Shown here in pieces: positions 17,686-26,414 of a DNA stretch of 64,000 nucleotides. The notes under the pieces were generated by a model, which worked only from the letters and a program-made list of their open reading frames with translations, was not told the origin of the DNA and did no database searches. The DNA is from Thermodesulfovibrio thiophilus DSM 17215 (GTDB taxonomy: Bacteria > Nitrospirota > Thermodesulfovibrionia > Thermodesulfovibrionales > Thermodesulfovibrionaceae). Both the position numbers and the translations under genes were made by a program. Where the stretch lies: NCBI RefSeq assembly GCF_000423865.1, contig NZ_AUIU01000015.1, positions 110,702-174,701 of the forward strand, written 5' to 3'. Position 1 is the stretch's first letter. Every line of letters starts with the position of its first letter.

Positions 17686-18105
17686 ATGTATGATGGATGG
17701 AAAATAATTACTGGATTGGTTGTTTTTGTCGTTATAGTGACTCTGCCTTTTACGATGAGCATCGGCAAGGCCTATATAAAACCCGAACCCCGGATTGACA
17801 CTCCTGAAATACAAAAGTTGTCCGATGCAGAAAAAAAATGTATTGAGTCAAAAGAATTTATGAGAACAAAACACTTTCAACTTCTTAATGAGTGGAGAGA
17901 TGAGGCTATAAGATCTGGTCACAGAGTGTATGTAAGCAGCACTGGCAAAACTTACACAATAAGCTTGCAAAATACCTGTATGAAATGTCATTCAAACAAA
18001 TCTAAGTTTTGCGATGAATGCCATACTTTTGCAGAGGAAACACCCTATTGTTGGGATTGTCATATCCAGCCAAAGGAACAAAACCAGAAGGAGGCAAAAC
18101 GATGA
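17686..18105 (+). CDS. dsrJ: DsrJ, periplasmic triheme cytochrome c
   Basis: A 139-residue cytochrome with an uncleaved N-terminal membrane anchor (about 6-27) and three heme motifs: CMKCH, CDECH and CWDCH, all in the last 45 residues. Cys52 in KKCIESKEFM probably corresponds to the conserved cysteine proposed as an unusual heme ligand in DsrJ. The ATG follows AGGAGG. The last bases overlap the dsrO start (ATGA). Confidence 0.95.
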   Translation: MYDGWKIITGLVVFVVIVTLPFTMSIGKAYIKPEPRIDTPEIQKLSDAEKKCIESKEFMRTKHFQLLNEWRDEAIRSGHRVYVSSTGKTYTISLQNTCMKCHSNKSKFCDECHTFAEETPYCWDCHIQPKEQNQKEAKR

Positions 18106-18887
18106 ACGATATAGACAGAAGAAAGTTTTTAAAAATAGCAGGACTTGGCGCTCTTTTTGGCTTGACAGGTTTATCAATGTTTGAAGTTGTAACTAAAAAA
18201 CATATTGAAGCAGCTGTTGAAAAATATAAAATACTCCCGAACACACTAACTGCACAGAGATGGGCTATTGCTATTGATTTAAAGAAACTTGATGAAAAAA
18301 TAATAAATGATTGTATACAGGCATGTCATAGTATACATAATGTTCCCCAAATCGCTATGCAAAAAGAAGAGATTAAATGGATATGGAAAGAGACTTTTGA
18401 GCATGCATTCTATGAAATGGAGTATCCCTATATGCCAGAACAAATGAAAAATTTGCCTGTTCTTGTCCTTTGTAATCACTGTGATAATCCTGCTTGTGTA
18501 AGAGTTTGTCCTACCAAAGCAACATTTAAAAGAAAAGATGGGATTGTTATGATGGATATGCATAGATGTATTGGTTGCAGATATTGTATGGCTGCATGTC
18601 CATTTGGCGCAAGAAGTTTTAACTGGCGAGATCCGCGGCCTTTCATAAAAGAAGAAAACAGTGAATATCCTACAAGAATGAAAGGAGTTGTGGAAAAATG
18701 TACGTTATGCTGTGAAAGACTGGAAATTGGGAAACCTCCAGCATGTGTAGAGGTTTCTAACGGAGCTATTATATATGGCGATCTTGCAAATCCTGATTCT
18801 GAAATTAGAAAAATTCTTGCAACTAATTATGCCATAAGAAGAAAGCCAGAACTTGGAACAAATCCATGTGTATATTATCTAATTTAG
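18102..18887 (+). CDS. dsrO: DsrO, periplasmic ferredoxin-like iron-sulfur subunit
   Basis: A 261-residue exported iron-sulfur protein. The Tat signal RRKFLKIAG lies at residues 5-13 and is followed by a hydrophobic stretch. Cysteine groups: CNHCDNPACVRVC, CIGCRYCMAAC and CTLCCERLEIGKPPAC. The third group lacks the last cysteine of the usual pattern (ACVEVSN instead of ACVEACP), though an extra cysteine sits in CTLCC. A longer reading back to 18018 is open, but the ATG at 18102 has ribosome site AAGGAGG and starts right before the Tat motif. It passes electrons between DsrJ and DsrP. Confidence 0.94.
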   Translation: MNDIDRRKFLKIAGLGALFGLTGLSMFEVVTKKHIEAAVEKYKILPNTLTAQRWAIAIDLKKLDEKIINDCIQACHSIHNVPQIAMQKEEIKWIWKETFEHAFYEMEYPYMPEQMKNLPVLVLCNHCDNPACVRVCPTKATFKRKDGIVMMDMHRCIGCRYCMAACPFGARSFNWRDPRPFIKEENSEYPTRMKGVVEKCTLCCERLEIGKPPACVEVSNGAIIYGDLANPDSEIRKILATNYAIRRKPELGTNPCVYYLI

Positions 18888-18899
18888 GGAGGATGATAG

Positions 18900-20087
18900 A
18901 TGCTTGAATATGCATTGAAAGGAAGTAAAAGATACTGGACTTGGGTATGTTTCTTACTTGTTCTTATTGGCATAGGTTTTATTGCTTATTTAAATCAGTT
19001 TCAGGTTGGTTTGGGTATTACTGGCATGAGCAGAGATGTTTCATGGGGATTTTATATAGGTCAGTTTACTTTTCTTGTCGGTGTTGCTGCATCTGCTGTT
19101 ACAGTTGTTTTGCCTTATTATTTTCATAACTGGAAAAAATATGGCAGGATTGCAGTAATTGGTGAATTTCTTGCTATTCCTGCTGTGTTGATGTGCATGC
19201 TTTTTATTTTTGTTGACCTCGGACAACCTATGAGAGTTATGAACGTACTTCTGCATCCAACTCCGAACTCGGTTATGTTTTTTGATATGGTTGTATTGAG
19301 TGGTTATTTAATTTTAAATCTTCTCTGCGGATGGGTTGTTCTTGGATCTGAAAGAAAGAGTGCTCCACCTCCAACATGGATTAAACCATTTCTTTATATT
19401 GCTATTTGTTGGGCACCGTCAATCCATATAGTTACAGCATTTCTCTATCAGGGTTTGCCTGGAAGACATTACTGGTTAACAGCAATTATGGCTGCAAAAT
19501 TTCTATCTTCAGCTTTTGCCTCTGGTCCTGCTCTTCTTGTATTGCTCTGCATGATAATACGAAAATTCACTAAGTTTGATCCTGGAAAAGAAGCTATTCA
19601 AAGTCTTGCAAAAACTTCAGCGTATTTTTTAATTGCAACCATTCTTTTTTACGTTTTTGAAGTTTTTACAGCATTTTATAGCAGTATTCCAGGACATATG
19701 GCTCCTATAACATATTTATTTTCTGGATTGGATGGCTTTACTAAACTCGTGCCTGTAATGAAAGTATGTGCTGTACTTGTTGCTATAGGAACAATTATTT
19801 TGGTAACACCTCCATTAAGAAAATGGGAAGTTACCCTTGCCATAGGAGCTCTAGCAACATTTCTTGGTATGTGGCTTGAAAAAGGTCTTAGCCTCGTAGT
19901 TGGAGGATTTATACCAAATCCTTTTGAGAGAGTTTTTGAGTACTGGCCTACATTACAGGAAGTTTTAATTGCACTTGGAGTCTGGTCTCTGGGATTTTTT
20001 ATTCTTACCATACTTTACAAAATCGCCACAACTGTTAAGGAAAAAGCTGTGTTTGACAAATATGGACAAAAACAGATAATAGAGTAA
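18900..20087 (+). CDS. dsrP: DsrP, NrfD-type membrane quinone-interacting subunit
   Basis: A 395-residue integral membrane protein with about ten predicted helices of the NrfD/PsrC family, the second quinone-reactive subunit of DsrMKJOP. Typical family positions include RDVSWGFYIGQFTF near 46 and a C-terminal WPTLQEVLIALGVWS helix. GGGAGG precedes the ATG. It is the last gene of the operon and is followed by a strong terminator. Confidence 0.95.
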   Translation: MLEYALKGSKRYWTWVCFLLVLIGIGFIAYLNQFQVGLGITGMSRDVSWGFYIGQFTFLVGVAASAVTVVLPYYFHNWKKYGRIAVIGEFLAIPAVLMCMLFIFVDLGQPMRVMNVLLHPTPNSVMFFDMVVLSGYLILNLLCGWVVLGSERKSAPPPTWIKPFLYIAICWAPSIHIVTAFLYQGLPGRHYWLTAIMAAKFLSSAFASGPALLVLLCMIIRKFTKFDPGKEAIQSLAKTSAYFLIATILFYVFEVFTAFYSSIPGHMAPITYLFSGLDGFTKLVPVMKVCAVLVAIGTIILVTPPLRKWEVTLAIGALATFLGMWLEKGLSLVVGGFIPNPFERVFEYWPTLQEVLIALGVWSLGFFILTILYKIATTVKEKAVFDKYGQKQIIE

Positions 20088-20105
20088 TATTTGCCTAGTC
20101 AGGGG

Positions 20106-20138
20106 AAAGGGCAGGTTTTTAAAAAATCTGCCCTTTTT
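20106..20138 (+). terminator. Rho-independent terminator of the dsrMKJOP operon
   Basis: Stem AAAGGGCAG (20106-20114) pairs with CTGCCCTTT (20128-20136) and is followed by further T residues. It lies 18 bp after the dsrP stop. Confidence 0.9.
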
Positions 20139-20303
20139 TGTACTTTCTTGTGCACAAGCGTTCTGAATGACAGATTAAATTAGGTATTAACTTTATTTTA
20201 TAACAATGAAAACATTGTCATAAATAATTAACAATTTGTAGGCACTTTGAATATACAGCTATGGATTCAGCTACATTAAAAGATTTAGCCTGTCAAAAAC
20301 TGT

Positions 20304-20309
20304 TATAAT
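20304..20309 (+). promoter_or_regulatory. Candidate -10 box of mtnA
   Basis: A consensus TATAAT touches the first mtnA ATG (20310). Transcription would start near 20316, which is the second in-frame ATG, and no Shine-Dalgarno is present. The -35 is poor (AGATTT at 20281-20286), so this is tentative. Confidence 0.4.
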
Positions 20310-21374
20310 ATGCCTATGCTTCAATCAATAAGGTGGGAAAATGGCATAGTTTATATCCTTGACCAGAGACTTTTACCTGAAAAAATTGAGTATTTAAAAT
20401 GTACTCATTATGAAGAAATAGCCAGAGCAATTGAGAATCTCGCAATCAGAGGTGCACCGGCAATAGGTATTGCAGCCGCGTTTTCCGTGGCAGTTACTTC
20501 ATATAAATCACAGGCTTTATCAGGCAAAAAACTTCTTAATGAACTTAAGACAGTATTTCAGAGACTTATAAAAACAAGACCAACTGCTGTAAATATAAAA
20601 TGGGCAGTTGAAAGGATGAAAAGTTTAATAATTAATAATCTGAATCTATCAGTTTCCAAGCTTAAGGAACTTATTGTAGAGGAAGCATTGAAAATACACC
20701 AGGAAGATATCGAGATAAACAGAACTATTGGTGAATACAGTTTGCCTCTTTTTAAAGATGGATGTACGGTTATGACTTATTGTAATGCAGGAAGCCTGGC
20801 AACAGGCGGATTTGGAACAGCAACCGCAGGAATGTATCTTGCCAAGCAAAAAGGAATCAAGTTTAAAGTTATCGCATGCGAAACAAGACCTTTACTGCAG
20901 GGTGCTCGTATTACTGTTTTTGAGCTTTCAGAGGCTGGCATAGATGTCACTCTTATTGCAGATAATACAGCGGGTGTTTTACTAACAAAAGATATGGTTG
21001 ACTTTGTAATTGTAGGAACAGATAGAACAGTACAAAATGGAGATGTGGCAAACAAGATTGGCACATATTCTCTGGCTGTTCTTAGCAAGGAAAATAAAAT
21101 TCCATTTTATATTGCTGCACCCACCTCAAGCATTGATCTTTCAATCCCATCTGGAAATATGATTCCAATTGAAGAAAGAAGTTCTGATGAGGTGACAACC
21201 ATCAGAGGTGTAAGGATAGCTCCTCAGGGAGTTAAGGTAATAAATCTTGCATTTGATGTAACACCCTCAAAGTATGTTACAGCAATAATTACTGAAAAGG
21301 GTGTATTTTTACCAAAACATATTAAATACATTAATAGTGATGATAAATTGCAAAAATTGAGGGTTAGACTGTGA
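20310..21374 (+). CDS. mtnA: Methylthioribose-1-phosphate isomerase
   Basis: A 354-residue enzyme that converts 5-methylthioribose 1-phosphate to methylthioribulose 1-phosphate in methionine salvage. Family blocks: [17 protein letters not shown] near 46, [16 protein letters not shown] near 156 with the catalytic Cys, [12 protein letters not shown], and [17 protein letters not shown] near 237 with the catalytic Asp. Two in-frame ATGs (20310 and 20316) are possible; the second gives a leaderless message if the TATAAT at 20304 is used. Its stop overlaps the next GTG start by 4 bp. No other mtn gene is in the window. Confidence 0.95.
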   Translation: MPMLQSIRWENGIVYILDQRLLPEKIEYLKCTHYEEIARAIENLAIRGAPAIGIAAAFSVAVTSYKSQALSGKKLLNELKTVFQRLIKTRPTAVNIKWAVERMKSLIINNLNLSVSKLKELIVEEALKIHQEDIEINRTIGEYSLPLFKDGCTVMTYCNAGSLATGGFGTATAGMYLAKQKGIKFKVIACETRPLLQGARITVFELSEAGIDVTLIADNTAGVLLTKDMVDFVIVGTDRTVQNGDVANKIGTYSLAVLSKENKIPFYIAAPTSSIDLSIPSGNMIPIEERSSDEVTTIRGVRIAPQGVKVINLAFDVTPSKYVTAIITEKGVFLPKHIKYINSDDKLQKLRVRL

Positions 21375-22339
21375 ATCTTAATGATACGTTTAAAGAATAT
21401 GAAGTGGAACTTAAAGAAGTAGAAAAAGAGCTTACAAAGATTTTTAAATCAGAGGCACTTCTTATACCAACAATTGGAGCGTATATTATAAACTCCGGAG
21501 GGAAACGGCTTCGTCCACTTTTTTTACTTCTTAGCTCAGATCTCGCAGGTTACAGAGGACATAAGAGAGTCGTACTTGCTGCAGTGATTGAAGCTCTTCA
21601 TACAGCAAGCCTTCTTCATGATGATGTAGTTGATGAGGCAGAGCTCAGAAGAGGTAAAACTGCTGCAAACAAAGTATGGGGCAATCAGGTGGTTGTACTT
21701 CTTGGGGATTATCTTTATGCAAAAGCTCTGCATGTATCAGTAGCGCAGGAAAGTCTTCAAATAATTGAAGCTCTATCTAAAGCAACATCTTTAATGGCTG
21801 AGGGAGAAATCCTTCAACTAATGAAAACAGGAGATCCATCCATAACATTTGATGAATATATAAAGATAATAACAGGTAAAACAGCGGGGCTTATTAGTGC
21901 TGCGTGCCGGATTGCCGGGCTTCTTGCTGAACTTCCAGCAGAAAAAGTTCAGGCATTAACTGATTTTGGACATTATATTGGTATTGCATTTCAGATGCTT
22001 GATGATATTCTTGATTATGTAGCCAATGAATCCGAGCTTGGTAAAAAACTCGGTAAAGATTTGATGGAAGGTAAAATTACACTTCCACTTATTGAGCTTT
22101 TAAGAAAAGCTAACGAAAAAGAGGATGTTATAAAAATAATAAAATCCGAAGATTTCTCAGAACAGAGTCTTGTCGGTATTCTAAATTATTTAGAAACATA
22201 CAAATGCATTGATTCATCAATGGAAATAGCAAAAAATTATATAGAAAGAGCAAAACAGTCACTGGAGATATTTCCAGATTCTCAGTACAGGCAGAGACTA
22301 CTCAGTATTGCTGATTATATTTTATTGAGGAATAAATAA
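21371..22339 (+). CDS. Polyprenyl (isoprenyl) diphosphate synthase
   Basis: A 322-residue trans-prenyltransferase that extends isoprenoid chains, probably for the menaquinone side chain. The first Asp-rich motif DDVVD is at residues 84-88 followed by RRGKTAAN, and the second is QMLDDILDY near 210. The KRLRP motif is at 45-49. Residues before DDVVD (HTASLLH) have small side chains near the chain-length-determining site, which fits a long-chain product, but exact length cannot be read. GTG start, overlapping mtnA by 4 bp; the stop overlaps the surE ATG by 1 bp. Confidence 0.9.
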   Translation: MNLNDTFKEYEVELKEVEKELTKIFKSEALLIPTIGAYIINSGGKRLRPLFLLLSSDLAGYRGHKRVVLAAVIEALHTASLLHDDVVDEAELRRGKTAANKVWGNQVVVLLGDYLYAKALHVSVAQESLQIIEALSKATSLMAEGEILQLMKTGDPSITFDEYIKIITGKTAGLISAACRIAGLLAELPAEKVQALTDFGHYIGIAFQMLDDILDYVANESELGKKLGKDLMEGKITLPLIELLRKANEKEDVIKIIKSEDFSEQSLVGILNYLETYKCIDSSMEIAKNYIERAKQSLEIFPDSQYRQRLLSIADYILLRNK

Positions 22340-23088
22340 TGCCATTAATACTCGTTACCAATGATGATGGCTTTTTCTCGATGGGTATTCAGAGTCTGTT
22401 TTTTGCTTTAAAAGATCTGGGAGAAACAGTCATAGTTGCGCCAGACAGAGATCGTTCTGCTGTGAGTCATGCTCTCACAATGCACAGACCATTAAAAGTG
22501 GACTTGATAAAAGAAAATTGCTTTAGTGTGAATGGGACTCCAACAGATTGCATTGTTGTGGGAGTGAAAAAAATTCTACCTCGAGACCCTGATCTTATTA
22601 TTTCGGGAATCAACAAAGGAGCAAATCTTGGAGAAGATATTACATATTCAGGTACTGTTTCAGCTGCTATGGAAGGAACTATTCTTGGAATTCCTTCATT
22701 TGCAGTTTCACTTGTTGGAGAAAGACCTTTTAAGTATGAAACAGCTTCTACCTACGCACTTAAAATTGCAAAGTTTATCCTTGAAAAAAAACTTCCTCAA
22801 GAAACTCTTTTAAATGTTAATGTACCCAATAAAACTCTACAGGAGATTAAAGGAATCAAGGTAACAAAGCAGGGTAAAAGGTCTTATGAAAACTCGATTC
22901 ATGAGATTTTTTCGCCATGGGGAGAAAAACAGTTCTGGATTGGAGGAGGAATCGTTTCATGGCACAAAATGGAGGGAACAGACATCCAGGCTGTGATGGA
23001 CAATTATGTGTCAGTAACCCCGCTTCACATTGATTTAACTAACTATAATGCATTAGATTATCTTAAAAAACATGGCATTGAAGAATAA
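22339..23088 (+). CDS. surE: 5'/3'-nucleotidase SurE
   Basis: A 249-residue metal-dependent nucleotidase that removes phosphate from nucleoside monophosphates. The N-terminal LVTNDDGFFSMGI (metal ligands Asp8 and Asp9), the APDRDRSAVSHALT block with catalytic residues near 35-48, and SGINKGANLGEDITYSGTV near 92 are diagnostic. It starts at the stop of the prenyl synthase gene and overlaps the next gene by 17 bp. In many genomes surE is next to pcm in a stationary-phase repair group, and pcm is here two genes downstream. Confidence 0.96.
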   Translation: MPLILVTNDDGFFSMGIQSLFFALKDLGETVIVAPDRDRSAVSHALTMHRPLKVDLIKENCFSVNGTPTDCIVVGVKKILPRDPDLIISGINKGANLGEDITYSGTVSAAMEGTILGIPSFAVSLVGERPFKYETASTYALKIAKFILEKKLPQETLLNVNVPNKTLQEIKGIKVTKQGKRSYENSIHEIFSPWGEKQFWIGGGIVSWHKMEGTDIQAVMDNYVSVTPLHIDLTNYNALDYLKKHGIEE

Positions 23089-24457
23089 CTATGATATTAT
23101 TATTATCGGAGCAGGACCTGCAGGTATATTTGCAGCTTTAGAGGTAACTTCAAAATCTGACCTCAAAGTTTTAATTGTTGAGAAGGGAAAAGATATTGAA
23201 AAAAGACAGTGTCCAATGCAAACCTCAGGAAAGTGTGCTCACTGTCCTGTTTGTGACATTTTAAGTGGATGGGGTGGTGCAGGTGCGTTCAGTGATGGAA
23301 AGCTGAATCTTTCACCTGATATAGGTGGTTTTCTTACAAAATATATCAGTAGAGACACTCTAATTAAGTTGATAGATTATGTTGATAAAATTTACGTTAA
23401 ATATGGAGCTCCAGAGAAACTGTACGAACCAGCTCCAGAAATTGTAAAAAAAATAAAAAGTGTGGCAACAAAAAACGGTATTGCTTTTATTCCATCTAAA
23501 ATAAGACATATAGGCACAGAAAGATGTACTGAAGTTTTGAGAGCCTTAAAAGAAGATATATCAAAAAACGTTCAAATCCTGTTTAATCTGTCTGTAGATA
23601 GAATTCTTATAAAAGATAATAGGGTAGGTGGCGTTGTACTTAATGATGGAAGAAAAATCAATGCAAAATGTGTTGTACTCGCACCTGGAAGAGTTGGAAG
23701 TCACTGGCTTCAGCAGGAAACAAAGAAGCTAAAGCTAAACACTGAATTAAATCCTGTTGATGTAGGTGTGAGAGTGGAAGTTGCCGCATCAATTATGGAG
23801 GACCTCACACGGGTTTGTTATGAACCAAAGTTTATCTATTACTCAAAAACCTTCGACGATGCCACGAGAACATTTTGTGTTAACCCCTATGGAGAAGTTG
23901 TAAGAGAAAATATAAATGGGATATGGACAGTTAACGGACACAGCTATGCAGATAAAAAAACAGACAATACAAATTTTGCCATACTTTCAAGCACATATTT
24001 TACAGAGCCATTCCGTGAGCCAATTCTTTATGGACAGAGCATTGCAAGACTGGCAAATTTTCTTGGCCATGGAGTTTTAATACAGAGACTTGGAGACCTT
24101 AAAAAGGGAAGAAGGTCAACTCGTGAAAGAATAATGAAAAATCCCATTCAACCAACGCTGAAAGATGTAACACCAGGAGATCTCAGTTTTGTTTTGCCCT
24201 ATCGTTATCTTGTAAATATAATTGAGATGCTTGAAGCTCTTGATAAGGTCTTGCCTGGAATAAACTCTAACCATACACTTCTTTATGGAGTCGAGATAAA
24301 GCTTTACAGTATGAGGTTAAAGCTTACAGAAAATCTTGAAACAGAGATAGAAAACCTTTTCGCAGCAGGAGATGGAGCAGGGGTATCAAGAGGCTTGATT
24401 CAGGCGTCAGTATCTGGCATTCTGGTAGCAAGAGAGATATTGAAACGCTATGGATAA
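23072..24457 (+). CDS. FAD-dependent dehydrogenase (COG2509 type)
   Basis: A 461-residue flavoprotein with an N-terminal dinucleotide-binding motif IIIIGAGPAGIFAALE (residues 9-24) and a Cys-rich block CPMQTSGKCAHCPVC near 49 followed by GWGGAGAFSDGKL, characteristic of the COG2509 flavoproteins. The C-terminal segment LFAAGDGAGVSRGLIQAS closes the FAD-binding fold. The physiological substrate is unknown. The four closely spaced cysteines could bind a metal or cluster, which is not shown. It overlaps surE by 17 bp and pcm by 8 bp. Confidence 0.85.
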   Translation: MALKNNYDIIIIGAGPAGIFAALEVTSKSDLKVLIVEKGKDIEKRQCPMQTSGKCAHCPVCDILSGWGGAGAFSDGKLNLSPDIGGFLTKYISRDTLIKLIDYVDKIYVKYGAPEKLYEPAPEIVKKIKSVATKNGIAFIPSKIRHIGTERCTEVLRALKEDISKNVQILFNLSVDRILIKDNRVGGVVLNDGRKINAKCVVLAPGRVGSHWLQQETKKLKLNTELNPVDVGVRVEVAASIMEDLTRVCYEPKFIYYSKTFDDATRTFCVNPYGEVVRENINGIWTVNGHSYADKKTDNTNFAILSSTYFTEPFREPILYGQSIARLANFLGHGVLIQRLGDLKKGRRSTRERIMKNPIQPTLKDVTPGDLSFVLPYRYLVNIIEMLEALDKVLPGINSNHTLLYGVEIKLYSMRLKLTENLETEIENLFAAGDGAGVSRGLIQASVSGILVAREILKRYG

Positions 24458-25100
24458 ATATAAACATTTAAGAGAATTGATGGTTGAGACTCAGATCCTT
24501 GAAAGAGGCATACGAGATAAACGTGTAATAGAGGTGATGAAAAAACTTCCAAGACATCTTTTTGTCCCTGAAAATATAATTGATGATGCTTATGATGATA
24601 GAGCTCTGCCAATTGGTCATGGTCAGACAATTTCTCAGCCATACATAGTTGCTTTAATGACAGAACTTATTGAACTTAAGGGAGATGAAAAAGTTTTAGA
24701 GATTGGAACGGGTTCGGGGTATCAGTCTGCGATTCTTGCTGAACTTGCAAGAGAAGTTCATACTGTTGAAAGAGTTTTACAACTTGCAGAGGAATCAAGA
24801 AAAAGATTTGAAAGACTTGGATATAAAAATATAAAAGTTTATATCAGAGATGGCACTGAAGGAGTTCCCGAGGAAGCTCCATTTGACAGAATCATTATAA
24901 CCGCAGCCACTCCGGAGATTCCTCCTCCGCTTGTTGAACAACTAAAAGAAGGAGGAATAGTTGTTGCACCTGTGGGTGAAAGATATTCACAGTATATGCT
25001 CAAAGCAATTAAAAAGGGAAATGAGCTTGAACGGTATTATCTTATTCCGGTTGCTTTTGTTCCATTAATAGGTAAATATGGCTGGAAGGATGAGTCATAG
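24450..25100 (+). CDS. pcm: Protein-L-isoaspartate O-methyltransferase
   Basis: A 216-residue SAM-dependent enzyme that methylates damaged isoaspartyl residues so that they can be repaired. Typical blocks: PRHLFVPENIIDDAYDDRAL near 35, GHGQTISQPYIVALM near 57, and the SAM motif VLEIGTGSGYQSAILAEL near 81. Last gene of the mtnA-surE-pcm run; it is convergent with the regulator gene, with only 12 bp between the stops. Such repair fits life at high temperature. Confidence 0.96.
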   Translation: MDKYKHLRELMVETQILERGIRDKRVIEVMKKLPRHLFVPENIIDDAYDDRALPIGHGQTISQPYIVALMTELIELKGDEKVLEIGTGSGYQSAILAELAREVHTVERVLQLAEESRKRFERLGYKNIKVYIRDGTEGVPEEAPFDRIIITAATPEIPPPLVEQLKEGGIVVAPVGERYSQYMLKAIKKGNELERYYLIPVAFVPLIGKYGWKDES

Positions 25101-25112
25101 AAACTTAAACAA

Positions 25113-26414
25113 CTATTCTAAGTTGTATTCTTTAATTTTATAGTAAAGGGTTCTTAAAGATATTCTCAGAAGTTCAGAAGCTTTCTTTTTATTTCCATTA
25201 GTTTTGTTTAGCGCATCAACAATTGCTTTTTTTTCAATGGCTCTGAGATCGTTTCCCTCTAACTCTAAGGTGCTATCGACTTTTATTTCTATCTCATCAT
25301 CTTTTGCCAGAATAATTGCCCTTTCAAGCATGTTTTCAAGTTCACGGATATTTCCAGGGAAAGAGTAGGTTTTAAGAATTTCAAGAGAATTTTTACTTAA
25401 TTTTTTGTCCTCCCTGCCAACTTTTCTTGAGATAGTTTTCACTAGATACTCAGCGATTTTTGGTATATAATGTTTTCGATCTCTTAATGGAGGAATAAAG
25501 ATTGGAAAAACATTAAGTCTGAAGTAAAGGTCTTCTCTGAATTTTCCTTCTTTAACCATCTGTTTTAAATCTCTGTTTGTGGCTGTTATAAATCTTGCGT
25601 TAGTTTTAATTGTTTCAAGACCGCCAACTCTTTCAAAGCTTTTGTCCTGCAACACTCTCAGAAATTTGGCCTGAATTGAAGGAGTTAACTCACCAATTTC
25701 ATCAAGAAAAAGTGTTCCATCATGAGCAAGCTCAATTCTTCCTGGTTTTTGTTTTATTGCTCCTGAAAAAGCTCCTTTTTCATATCCAAAAAGCTCGGAC
25801 TCAATCAGAGCTTCAGGAATTGATGCACAGTTTATTTCAACAAATGCTCCTTTTTTGTTACTTATCTGATGAATAGCCTTTGCAATTGCTGATTTCCCTG
25901 TTCCTGTTTCACCATAGAGTATTAAAGTGGTGTCAGTTTTTGCCACATCTTTTATCATTTTATAGACTTCTTCAATGCCTGCAAAAAGAATCTCAAAAGG
26001 AGGAATATCATGCGTTTTATTATCAGAAAACTTAATCATTGATTTTTTATTCAAAATTTTCTTTATAGCTTCCAGAAACTCTTCAGGCGAAGAAAGGGGT
26101 TTTGTAATATAGTCTATGGCTCCTTTTTTCATTGCTTCAACAGCAGAAGGAATTGTTCCAAAAGCTGTGATTACAATAAATTCTGTATCAGGAAGAATAT
26201 CTTTTGCTTTCTCAATGAACTTTATTCCGTTCATTTTCGGCATTTTTAAATCTGTAATTACAAGATGCGGAGAAAATTTATTGATCTCTTTCAATGCCAG
26301 TTCAGGGTCATTAAATATCTGCACAGAATATTCTTCATCTGCGAGGATAGTTTTAAGAAACGAAGCAAATGATGCGTCATCCTCAACTATTGATATTCTG
26401 GCATTCTGAGACAT
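25113..26414 (-). CDS. NtrC-family sigma54-dependent response regulator
   Basis: A 433-residue regulator. A receiver domain (about 5-120) has the phosphorylation Asp in HLVITDLKMPKMNG. The AAA+ domain (about 145-375) has Walker A GETGTGKSAIA and the sigma54-contact loop as GAFSGA, a mild variant of GAFTGA. The C-terminus has a Fis-type helix-turn-helix (NGNKKKASELLRISLRTLYYKI). It overlaps the kinase gene by 28 bp and is its evident partner. Target promoters are unknown; I saw no convincing sigma54 site in the window. Confidence 0.95.
   Translation of the reverse strand: MSQNARISIVEDDASFASFLKTILADEEYSVQIFNDPELALKEINKFSPHLVITDLKMPKMNGIKFIEKAKDILPDTEFIVITAFGTIPSAVEAMKKGAIDYITKPLSSPEEFLEAIKKILNKKSMIKFSDNKTHDIPPFEILFAGIEEVYKMIKDVAKTDTTLILYGETGTGKSAIAKAIHQISNKKGAFVEINCASIPEALIESELFGYEKGAFSGAIKQKPGRIELAHDGTLFLDEIGELTPSIQAKFLRVLQDKSFERVGGLETIKTNARFITATNRDLKQMVKEGKFREDLYFRLNVFPIFIPPLRDRKHYIPKIAEYLVKTISRKVGREDKKLSKNSLEILKTYSFPGNIRELENMLERAIILAKDDEIEIKVDSTLELEGNDLRAIEKKAIVDALNKTNGNKKKASELLRISLRTLYYKIKEYNLE

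Noticed and set aside
18018..18101. Longer DsrO start at 18018
   Set aside because: It overlaps dsrJ deeply and lies before the Tat signal; the ATG at 18102 has a strong Shine-Dalgarno.
15076..20087. Nitrate reductase or other Nar-type cluster
   Set aside because: The DsrM cytochrome b resembles NarI, but the HdrD-like DsrK, triheme DsrJ, NrfD-like DsrP and nearby DsrC make DsrMKJOP the clear reading.
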